From contig SKZM01000015.1 in the NCBI GenBank assembly GCA_007127385.1, positions 1-7,339 on the forward strand: a stretch of 7,339 nucleotides of DNA. Direction: 5' to 3'. Position numbers and translations under genes: made by a program. This document shows, in pieces, positions 1 to 6,016 of this stretch (positions are counted from its first letter, which is position 1; each line of letters opens with the position of its first letter). The notes beneath the pieces were generated by a model, which ran no database searches, was not told the DNA's origin, and saw only the letters and a list, made by a program, of their open reading frames with translations. Source of the DNA: Methanosalsum sp. (lineage in GTDB: Archaea; Halobacteriota; Methanosarcinia; Methanosarcinales; Methanosarcinaceae).

Positions 1-1
1 A

Positions 2-10
2 CTATATAAA
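2..10 (-). promoter_or_regulatory. possible archaeal TATA box at the left edge
   Basis: The minus strand reads TTTATATAG here, matching the core of the archaeal TATA box. It lies downstream of mtaB and of the oligo-T tracts behind it, so it could serve a gene just outside the left edge in the same direction. The sequence is almost symmetrical (the plus strand reads CTATATAAA), so orientation is uncertain, and in AT-rich DNA such matches arise by chance. Confidence 0.22.
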
Positions 11-45
11 TATTGTCCATAAATGACGAACGATGATCTGAGTAC

Positions 46-53
46 AAAAAAAA
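46..53 (-). terminator. oligo-T tract (T8) downstream of mtaB
   Basis: Eight consecutive T residues on the minus strand, about 125 bases past the mtaB stop. Archaeal RNA polymerase terminates on oligo-T runs without needing a hairpin. This is the longer of two T tracts behind mtaB and may be a back-up terminator for the mtaCB transcript. Confidence 0.45.
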
Positions 54-144
54 TATTTATCAATTTCCAGAGCTTGCGATCATTTCAGGGTTCGAGTTCA
101 TTCAACATATAGAAAAGTCTGCAACAATCTATAAATACCAGTCT

Positions 145-150
145 AAAAAA
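145..150 (-). terminator. oligo-T tract (T6) closing the mtaCB operon
   Basis: Six T residues on the minus strand, about 29 bases after the mtaB stop codon, are the first oligo-T run behind the gene and so the most likely main terminator of the mtaCB message. No strong hairpin precedes it, as is usual in archaea. The remainder of the 178-base stretch left of mtaB holds no gene I can support on either strand. Confidence 0.5.
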
Positions 151-178
151 CAATAGCAATAGACAAAGGTTGAATATA

Positions 179-1564
179 TCAAAGTTGATAATTAGCTGGA
201 ACGAAGCTCTTTACCTCTGCCATATATTTATCCAGACACTCAAGCATGAACTGGTCACCATCATCTGTAAAGGACTCAAGTTCCATACGTGCCTTATGAA
301 GTGCACTACACTCAAAACGTGACATTTTGAGTTTATTCTCAGGAGCCTGTGAAAGCAATCTGCAGCATTTGAGGGCTGCATTCTTTGCACGCAGATATAT
401 GTCATCGCCATCCTTTACAATTGCCTGGCCTATCCTGTAGGCATTGTCGTATGCAAGGATATATCCCTGGGGGTCCCTGTATCGATCTGAAAGCATCAGG
501 ATATCCCGCAATATCTTATCGTACCCGGTCTCTATTGCCACGTTAAGCATACTGCAGTCATAGGATAGTGTTTCTGCCCAGCACTGTACAGACATTCCAC
601 CAAATTCACCATGATACTCTACCGATTCATTGGACCACAGATCACAGCATTGCATCATCAGGTTGCCCATTATGTCAGAATGTGCACAGCTTGAGCTTTT
701 ACCTTCCTGGGATATGGGTACACCTGCTATTGACTTGACAATTGTGTTCTCATAACCACAATCCTTTGCAGGACCTGTTGCACCAACCTCATATGCCACA
801 AGTGACCTCGAAGCTGCAATAGAACGGGCAATAGTTGCCTGGGTGTGGGCAAGGTTCTTGTCTAGCAGACCACCTGCTATAAACATAGCAGTATTTGCCT
901 GGGCACATCCGGGATCCCCTGAAGCAACGGCCCTGTTCTTCTCTGCAATCTTTACAATATCGGTCCACAGATACTCCATATCAATAGCTCCAAGACATCC
1001 GATTGAGTACAGTACACCTTTCATATCGTTTTTGAGAATTGCATGGTCAAATATTTCTTTACCACCCATGGACTCTATAGACAGCATATCTGCACCACTT
1101 GATGCTATCTCTTCAAAAGACTCCATGAGCAGGGAATACCTGTCACCCCTTAGACGCAGCTGATTATGCTCTTCACGTATATCTGCTGCAGTATGCCTCA
1201 GTGCACATTTGATTCCATATTCCTCATGGAACTCTTCCATGATGGTTTTCTGGGCATGTGCCACCTCTGCACCCCAGCCGGGATTGCGGGTCATCTGCTG
1301 GACATGTTCGGTTTCCAGAACGACTGCTGGAAAACCCAGCTGAACCATTCTCTGCATTATGTCTGTTGTGATCTTCTCATATTCCCTGACAATCTTTTCC
1401 CTGGTTTCTGCAGCAGCAGGTCTTGGAGCATAGTTTATTTCAGGGATCGTGGATCCTGCCCCAATCTCAATACCAAATCCGGCCTTTACAGGTCTTATGG
1501 CACTTCCAAAGACCATTTCATCTGCATTTTCATAGGCCATTTCAGTAAATCTATTAAGTGTCAT
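179..1564 (-). CDS. mtaB: methanol:corrinoid methyltransferase MtaB
   Basis: Zinc enzyme that activates methanol and transfers its methyl group to the Co(I) corrinoid bound by MtaC, the entry step of methanogenesis from methanol; cytoplasmic. It has 461 residues, the usual family length. The three zinc ligands known from Methanosarcina barkeri MtaB, Glu164, Cys220 and Cys269, occur at exactly these numbers: E164 in LSIESMGG, C220 in GDPGCAQAN and C269 in KDCGYEN. The conserved N-terminal ADEMVFG, the stretch PEINYAPRP, ETEHVQQM, the AHSDIMGN segment and YHGEFGG near residue 320 are also present. The start is an ATG with a GAGGT Shine-Dalgarno site seven bases upstream. The gene is the second of the mtaC-mtaB pair and is probably translated by ribosomes finishing mtaC. 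Nothing looks broken. Methanogens often carry several mtaCB copies, and which isozyme this is cannot be told here. Confidence 0.98.
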   Translation of the reverse strand: MTLNRFTEMAYENADEMVFGSAIRPVKAGFGIEIGAGSTIPEINYAPRPAAAETREKIVREYEKITTDIMQRMVQLGFPAVVLETEHVQQMTRNPGWGAEVAHAQKTIMEEFHEEYGIKCALRHTAADIREEHNQLRLRGDRYSLLMESFEEIASSGADMLSIESMGGKEIFDHAILKNDMKGVLYSIGCLGAIDMEYLWTDIVKIAEKNRAVASGDPGCAQANTAMFIAGGLLDKNLAHTQATIARSIAASRSLVAYEVGATGPAKDCGYENTIVKSIAGVPISQEGKSSSCAHSDIMGNLMMQCCDLWSNESVEYHGEFGGMSVQCWAETLSYDCSMLNVAIETGYDKILRDILMLSDRYRDPQGYILAYDNAYRIGQAIVKDGDDIYLRAKNAALKCCRLLSQAPENKLKMSRFECSALHKARMELESFTDDGDQFMLECLDKYMAEVKSFVPANYQL

Positions 1565-1571
1565 CTTCTAA

Positions 1572-1576
1572 ACCTC
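1572..1576 (-). promoter_or_regulatory. mtaB ribosome binding site overlapping the mtaC stop
   Basis: The minus strand reads GAGGT seven bases before the mtaB ATG. Its first two bases are the last two of the mtaC TGA stop codon, so a ribosome terminating on mtaC sits on the mtaB binding site. This supports translational coupling, in keeping with MtaB and MtaC forming a complex. Confidence 0.75.
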
Positions 1577-2342
1577 AGTGCCTGTGAAATTTGTCCCTGA
1601 GCTGCTCTATACTCAGACCTTTCAGTATGGCATCTGCGATTTTTGGTACATCTGCAGCTTCCTCGCCATAAACTCCAAGGTCATAGTGAGATACAAAGTC
1701 CTGTGTAACCGCCCCTCCGCCGCATATAAACGGAATGTCGAAACCGTCTTTTTCAAGTTTTTCCTTGATCTGCTTGAAAGAGTGCATTGTTGTGGTCATC
1801 AGAGCTGTGCCGCTCAGAAACAGAGGTTTTTCTCGTTTAACAGTATCCACAACTTCCTCAACCGGTACATCCCTGCCAAGATCGATCACATCATAACCAT
1901 TCGCACGAAGAAGTATTGTCACAATTGTCTTTCCAATGTCATGAATATCTCCCTCCACCACAAAGGATACCACCTTACCTTTATTGAACTCCAGAGGTAT
2001 ATGCGACATTTCTTTACAGAACTCAATACCATCGATCATTGCATGTGCTGAAATGATCACATCAGGAAGATAGATAACACCTTCATCATAGAGCCTGGAC
2101 ACGATCTCCATACCCACCATCAGGGCTTCATTTATAAGATAAAGTGGATCCATCCCTGCATCCATTGCCTTTTGCAGGCCCATTATAACATCATCCTCAT
2201 CACCTTCAAAGATAGCCCTGGTGATCAGACGGATCATTTCATCTGCCGGATAGAGTTCTTCAGCGGCTTCCTCAGGAGTCATGCACTCTTCCAGTTTAAC
2301 ATTGTATCTTACAAGAATTCGGTCAGGATTTATATCAAGCAT
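1575..2342 (-). CDS. mtaC: methanol-specific corrinoid protein MtaC
   Basis: Carries the corrinoid that accepts the methyl group of methanol from MtaB and donates it to the MtaA methyltransferase for coenzyme M methylation; cytoplasmic MtaBC complex. The N-terminal helical cap domain spans roughly residues 1-120 and includes LTPEEAAEELYP-like and ALMVGM signatures. The B12-binding Rossmann domain follows with GDIHDIGKTIV, in which the His of DxHxxG (residue 134, one lower than when counted from the alternative TTG) is the lower cobalt ligand, then the SGT of the nucleotide loop near 177 and GGGAVTQDF near 208. Length is 255 residues, against about 258 in Methanosarcina. The frame can also begin one codon earlier at TTG; I chose the ATG because the family starts MLD and an AGGGA site lies eight bases upstream. 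It is first in its operon, with its own promoter in the preceding gap. Confidence 0.98.
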   Translation of the reverse strand: MLDINPDRILVRYNVKLEECMTPEEAAEELYPADEMIRLITRAIFEGDEDDVIMGLQKAMDAGMDPLYLINEALMVGMEIVSRLYDEGVIYLPDVIISAHAMIDGIEFCKEMSHIPLEFNKGKVVSFVVEGDIHDIGKTIVTILLRANGYDVIDLGRDVPVEEVVDTVKREKPLFLSGTALMTTTMHSFKQIKEKLEKDGFDIPFICGGGAVTQDFVSHYDLGVYGEEAADVPKIADAILKGLSIEQLRDKFHRH

Positions 2343-2383
2343 CAAATACGTCCCTACGATTAATCCATGCCAACAGACTCTTA

Positions 2384-2396
2384 GGATCTTTGACCC
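2384..2396 (-). promoter_or_regulatory. small hairpin in the mtaC leader
   Basis: On the minus strand GGGTC and GATCC flank an AAA loop and can form a five-bp RNA stem (one G-U pair), extendable by another G-U. It sits between the predicted transcription start and the mtaC ribosome binding site. It is short and could be chance; no known riboswitch class is recognised. Confidence 0.2.
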
Positions 2397-2448
2397 CGCT
2401 GTTAGTATTATTTTTGATGATCTTTTCCAATATAGTCTTACTGAAAAC

Positions 2449-2456
2449 TATATAAA
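2449..2456 (-). promoter_or_regulatory. TATA box of the mtaCB operon
   Basis: The minus strand reads TTTATATA inside GATTTTATATAG, a good archaeal TATA box with a purine-rich AGA just upstream that could be part of the BRE. Transcription would start about 25 bases downstream, near 2425-2430, giving a leader of roughly 80-90 bases before the mtaC ATG. It lies between the sensor's terminator and mtaC, so mtaCB can be expressed independently of the sensor. Strength and start site are inferred from motif spacing. Confidence 0.6.
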
Positions 2457-2474
2457 ATCTCTGCATCAGCATGG

Positions 2475-2480
2475 AAAAAA
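2475..2480 (-). terminator. oligo-T terminator behind the sensor gene
   Basis: The minus strand reads TTATTATCTTTTTTCC starting a few bases after the TAA stop of the PAS/GAF gene, including a run of six T. Its position between that stop and the TATA box of mtaCB suggests it separates the two transcription units. Confidence 0.5.
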
Positions 2481-2489
2481 GATAATAAC

Positions 2490-5400
2490 TTATCCAGGCC
2501 TCTCTCTGCAGACAGCAACAATGACATCCTGACTATTCCAGTTCCCACGACTGAACTTGGTTTCCTTGTAAACAAGTGTGCCATCCCTGCTCATAAGAGG
2601 ACAGGTGCATACTGAAGATTTGCCTTTAATGATATCAGATAACATTGTAGCAACTTCAAGCTGGTGGTTGTGCGAATGCAGGGAAACTAGATTCATACCT
2701 GTCAGTTCATCAGAACGGTACCCCAGTCTTCTGAGCGCTGAAGCGTTTGTATAAAGGATTCGACCACTGTAATCCATTATAAAAAGAAAATCCTCAATGG
2801 ATTCGAGGATATTCTGTATCTCTTTCTGGCTCCTTCTTGTATCGGATTCATCCTTGATCTTTCCTATAAGTGTTCCTATTCGAACAGCCACAGCTTCTAT
2901 GGAATTGCGGGTCCTGGACGATATCTCATATTCATTGTATGAAGCAAGAAACATAACTGCAACAAGTTTTCCATCTGATAAAATGGGGATGATAGCAGTG
3001 GATGCCAATCCTTCATCCCTCAGGTGACTTTCCCTTGTAATAGATATTACCTCTGAGTGTAATTTGTATATAGGATATCCGGTCTTGAAAAGTCTTGCAG
3101 GCATTGAATTTGCACCATAATGGGATGTATGTTCAATAAAATCAGCAGATAGTCCACTGTGAACAACTATGTTCAGGTCACCTGTGATCTCATCTACGAT
3201 GTAAAGGGCGCCACAATCAATCTCATTCATCTGCAGGGTAAATTCCAGAAACTGTTCAAACGTCTCCTGAAGGTTTCCTGTTGGACTGAACAGGCACCCG
3301 ACATCAGATTCAATATTCATAAAGCTGTTTGTCTGCTTGCGGTCAGTTATATCAACAATTATACCCTGATAATGATCCAGATTTCCTTCTTCATCTGCCT
3401 GCATGAAGGTCCTCTCATCAACCCACCTGACCTCTCCTGAACGGGTGATTATTCTATATTCCTGTGAAAAATCAGTATATCCTTCCTCAAAGCGTCTTGC
3501 TATTTCGGTCTGGACATTCTCAAGGTCATCAGGATGGATAATATCTCCATATAGGAGCTTTCCTGATGTGAAATCTTCAGCATTGTATCCAAATTTATCA
3601 ATATTTTCAGATACAAACTCTACAGGCCAGTTTTTTTCAGCCTTCCACATAAAAACGATTGCCGGGCTGGTTTTGATCACATTCTGGAGCATTTTCTGGA
3701 CTTCAAGTGAATCAAGCAGTTCATCTTCCTTTTCTTTCTGTTCTGTTACATCCCTTATTGTTATCATTACAGCAGGTTTTCCCTCATGGTGTATCGAAGA
3801 AAAATTGATCTCAGCTGGAATCCGTGTACCATCGGTTGATAGCATTTCTACCTCATAATGGCGTACCGGGTCATTATCGCTTTTCAGGCACTTATTGTAT
3901 CTTTTAAGGATCATCCTGCCATATTCAACAGGAAAAAAGTCAAGGAAATGCCTGCCAATCAATTCCTCTTTTTTACTTCCGGTGATTTCACAGAACTTGG
4001 AATTCACAAAATTCAGCTCATCTTCCTGTACGATCACAATCCCGTCATTCCCTTTTTCCACAAGTGTAGAGTACTTTTTCTCAGACGCCCTGAGTGCCTC
4101 CTCTGCTAATTTATTATTAATTATTCTCCACATATCCTGCACAATCAGGGTCACATTCTTTGTATCTGACTGTACATACTGATTCTCCCTGTCCCATACG
4201 CATGCAGCCACTGTCAGATTGCCCTCATCAAACACCGGAACAGTCAGTGTCCGGTTAACAGGAAGATGACTGGAAGAGAACATTTTCTCAATTATAGGGG
4301 ACAATTTACATTTCTCTGAGCCGCCATATGGCCCTTGCCTGACATCTTTTAAAAAATCAGAAACCTGAGACCTATCAAAGATACGCTCCTGATAGAATAG
4401 ATTCTTCTCATGACTCTCATAGAAAATGTATACATTTATTTTTTCATTGTTGCTATCGATCAGTGCTATATATCCTGCCCGGCTGCGGGTAAGATGTACA
4501 GATTTTCTAAGGGCAAAGCCAGCAATCTCATCAACTGACGCATCTGTCATCTGGTTAAGTTCAAGTAGTGCTTCAGTTCTGGATTCATCAAGGAGAAGAG
4601 CGTCCTGAGCACTCTTTTTCTCACTAATATCACGTATCGTGACCATCACTGCAGAACGGGCCTCATGATCAATTGATGAAAAGGCAACTTCAGCAGGTAT
4701 CAACCTGTTATCTTTGGAAATGACCTCAACTTCATATACCCTTGAAGGGCTGTTCTCCTTATTCAGCCCCTTAAGATACCGCTTTGTTACCATTCTGAAA
4801 TAGTCAACAGGAACAAAATATAGTAACTGTTTACCGAGTGCTTCTTCTTTACCATAACCCGTGATCTCACAGAATTTCGAATTTACAAATTTGAGTACAT
4901 CATCCTGAACAATGATTATCCCGTCATTGCCATTTTCAACCAGTGTGGAATATTTCTTCTCAGAAGACTTTAGTGCTGCTTCAGTTTCTTTCCACTCAGT
5001 AACATCCTCAAGCGCCAGAAGTATTGATTCAGGTTCACCTGTAACCGGAGTGACTTTTCTGGCATTGATGACCATTATTCTTTTACCGATATTCTCAAAT
5101 TCAAATTCTATCTCAAAATTATCAAAACTTTTATCATGAGGAAGTATTTCATCAAGTCGCTGTCTAAGCTTTGGTATGTTCCATTCACCATTGCCAAGAT
5201 CATATAATAGTCTGCCCTCGGTTTCCTGTGAAGTTGTCCCAAACAGCCTGTAGAAAGACCTGCTTGCAAAAACAATTCGCAGGTCCCTATCAAGGATCAT
5301 TATCGGTTCTCTGATAGTATTGACAATACTCTGGAAATACTCATTACTTTCCTTTTGACACATTTCCATATGTTTTTTTCCTGTAATATCAATCAGTATG

Positions 5401-5738
5401 CTCTCATAATGTGTTATATTACCCTCACTGTTTCTGCATGGAAAGGTCCTGATACTGACCCAGCGGATACTTCCATTGTTTTTCAGGATCCTACATTCAA
5501 AGGAAATTTCAGGGATTTCACCAACCTTGAGTCTCATCATCTCATCTGCAAGAAGGTCCAGGTCCAGATCATAAAATATATCGGTATAGGACATTCCTGC
5601 AGCTACAAAATCATCAGGTGAATAACCCAGGTGACATATATTCTCTGACACCGATTCAACAGATAAGTCCGGATCTGCCTTAAGGACAAAAATAATCATA
5701 GGGCTATTTTCGATTATTTTCATCAGTTTTTCCTGCAT
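2490..5738 (-). CDS. soluble multi-PAS/GAF sensor protein without an output domain
   Basis: Probable cytoplasmic signal-sensing protein of 1082 residues. No signal peptide or membrane segment is visible. Domains in order, from the sequence: PAS/PAC about 1-125; PAS 130-255 (with GRLLYDLGNGEW, a PAS type often next to kinases); PAS 256-378; GAF-like 383-545; PAS 548-671; PAS 680-802; GAF 805-962 (EIDCGALYIVDE); PAS 970-1082. PAC-type ends such as ILIDITGKK, VTIRDISEKK, ITIRDVTEQK and IIVDITDRK mark the joints. The protein stops at VCRERPG, where the RDIT end of a PAC and then a histidine kinase would normally come; there is no H-box, ATP-binding N/G box, HTH or cyclase. Related methanogen proteins (MsmS, RdmS) are PAS/GAF kinases controlling methyltransferase genes. 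The first ATG lacks a clear Shine-Dalgarno site; the Met at residue 6 (5723) has AGGA seven bases upstream and may be the true start. The ligand is unknown and a link to mtaCB is inferred from adjacency. Confidence 0.93.
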   Translation of the reverse strand: MQEKLMKIIENSPMIIFVLKADPDLSVESVSENICHLGYSPDDFVAAGMSYTDIFYDLDLDLLADEMMRLKVGEIPEISFECRILKNNGSIRWVSIRTFPCRNSEGNITHYESILIDITGKKHMEMCQKESNEYFQSIVNTIREPIMILDRDLRIVFASRSFYRLFGTTSQETEGRLLYDLGNGEWNIPKLRQRLDEILPHDKSFDNFEIEFEFENIGKRIMVINARKVTPVTGEPESILLALEDVTEWKETEAALKSSEKKYSTLVENGNDGIIIVQDDVLKFVNSKFCEITGYGKEEALGKQLLYFVPVDYFRMVTKRYLKGLNKENSPSRVYEVEVISKDNRLIPAEVAFSSIDHEARSAVMVTIRDISEKKSAQDALLLDESRTEALLELNQMTDASVDEIAGFALRKSVHLTRSRAGYIALIDSNNEKINVYIFYESHEKNLFYQERIFDRSQVSDFLKDVRQGPYGGSEKCKLSPIIEKMFSSSHLPVNRTLTVPVFDEGNLTVAACVWDRENQYVQSDTKNVTLIVQDMWRIINNKLAEEALRASEKKYSTLVEKGNDGIVIVQEDELNFVNSKFCEITGSKKEELIGRHFLDFFPVEYGRMILKRYNKCLKSDNDPVRHYEVEMLSTDGTRIPAEINFSSIHHEGKPAVMITIRDVTEQKEKEDELLDSLEVQKMLQNVIKTSPAIVFMWKAEKNWPVEFVSENIDKFGYNAEDFTSGKLLYGDIIHPDDLENVQTEIARRFEEGYTDFSQEYRIITRSGEVRWVDERTFMQADEEGNLDHYQGIIVDITDRKQTNSFMNIESDVGCLFSPTGNLQETFEQFLEFTLQMNEIDCGALYIVDEITGDLNIVVHSGLSADFIEHTSHYGANSMPARLFKTGYPIYKLHSEVISITRESHLRDEGLASTAIIPILSDGKLVAVMFLASYNEYEISSRTRNSIEAVAVRIGTLIGKIKDESDTRRSQKEIQNILESIEDFLFIMDYSGRILYTNASALRRLGYRSDELTGMNLVSLHSHNHQLEVATMLSDIIKGKSSVCTCPLMSRDGTLVYKETKFSRGNWNSQDVIVAVCRERPG
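3726..4976 (-). repeat. duplicated PAS module within the sensor gene
   Basis: Two PAS domains of the sensor are close copies: residues about 255-378 (bases 4605-4976) and 548-671 (bases 3726-4097), 293 residues apart. Both carry SEKKYSTLVE, GNDGI, FVNSKFCEITG, RLIPAE/RIPAE and VMVTIRD/VMITIRD. Similarity is visible at DNA level too, but with scattered differences, so the duplication is not recent. The first and fifth PAS domains (about 1-125 and 680-802) form a second related pair. Confidence 0.8.
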
Positions 5739-5750
5739 ATTGAAAGAAAT

Positions 5751-5760
5751 GGTCCGAACC
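5751..5760. promoter_or_regulatory. imperfect palindrome before the sensor start codon
   Basis: The plus strand reads GGTCCGAACC (minus GGTTCGGACC), symmetrical at eight of ten positions, 12 bases before the first sensor ATG where a ribosome binding site would be expected. It resembles the GGTGTGAAC arms found at 5923-5932 and 5984-5993, so it may be a further copy of one protein-binding motif. Confidence 0.25.
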
Positions 5761-5836
5761 CTATTTTCAGTTTGCCCCTGATCAAATACATTATTAGCGG
5801 AAATACTAGCACCCCTTTTAAACCATTATATCAAAC

Positions 5837-5847
5837 CGGACAGTCCG
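5837..5847. promoter_or_regulatory. perfect 11-base palindrome, candidate operator
   Basis: CGGACAGTCCG is a perfect palindrome of five-base arms around one base. It lies 18-28 bases downstream of the TATA box at 5865-5875, at about the predicted transcription start of the sensor gene. A protein bound here would block initiation, a common arrangement for archaeal repressors. The arm sequence is GC-rich in an otherwise AT-rich gap. The binding protein is unknown. Confidence 0.35.
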
Positions 5848-5864
5848 TAGCTGTAATATAAGGA

Positions 5865-5875
5865 GATATATAAAA
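5865..5875 (-). promoter_or_regulatory. TATA box of the sensor gene
   Basis: The minus strand reads TTTTATATATC, a good archaeal TATA box, with GATAA just upstream. Predicted initiation is around 5843, leaving a leader of about 100 bases. A second TATA-like sequence, ATTATATATAG at 5891-5902 on the same strand, could be an alternative. The choice between them is not settled by the sequence. Confidence 0.5.
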
Positions 5876-5923
5876 TTATCCTTGCATAAACTATATATAA
5901 TATTGTGTTTTTCAGATATTAAG

Positions 5924-5992
5924 GTTCACACCTGAAGCGATACTTCCTTTCAATCCAATCTACTCAGAATATCGTTTTTATTAGGTGTGAAC
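5924..5992. repeat. 10-bp inverted repeat between GTPase and sensor genes
   Basis: GTTCACACCT (5924-5933) and AGGTGTGAAC (5983-5992) are perfect inverted copies separated by 49 bases. Inside, CGATA and TATCG can form a second five-bp stem on the minus strand, so a transcript running out of the GTPase gene could fold into a long two-part stem-loop. No oligo-T run follows on the minus strand, so it is not a typical archaeal terminator. It could be a pair of regulator half-sites, an RNA processing structure, or the remains of a small inverted-repeat element. The rest of the gap 5739-6016 holds promoter-like elements but no gene. Confidence 0.6.
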
Positions 5993-6016
5993 ACTATCCT
6001 TTAGAGAACACAAGTT

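Noticed and set aside
88..99. GGGTTCGAGTTC resembling a tRNA T-loop
   Set aside because: The flanking bases do not form the T-stem, and no acceptor, D or anticodon arms can be found around it on either strand.
1166..1600. Plus-strand open frame of 144 codons opposite mtaB
   Set aside because: It lies wholly opposite mtaB and the mtaC end, its translation is Cys/Phe/Ile-rich without any domain, and mtaB is certain. The other plus-strand frames opposite mtaB, mtaC and the sensor are rejected for the same reason.
5947..5956. CTTTCAATCC, similar to the end of some archaeal CRISPR repeats
   Set aside because: It occurs once, with no repeat-spacer periodicity anywhere in the window.
5924..5992. 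Inverted repeat as the ends of an insertion sequence
   Set aside because: Only 49 bases lie between the arms, no target-site duplication is visible and there is no transposase nearby.
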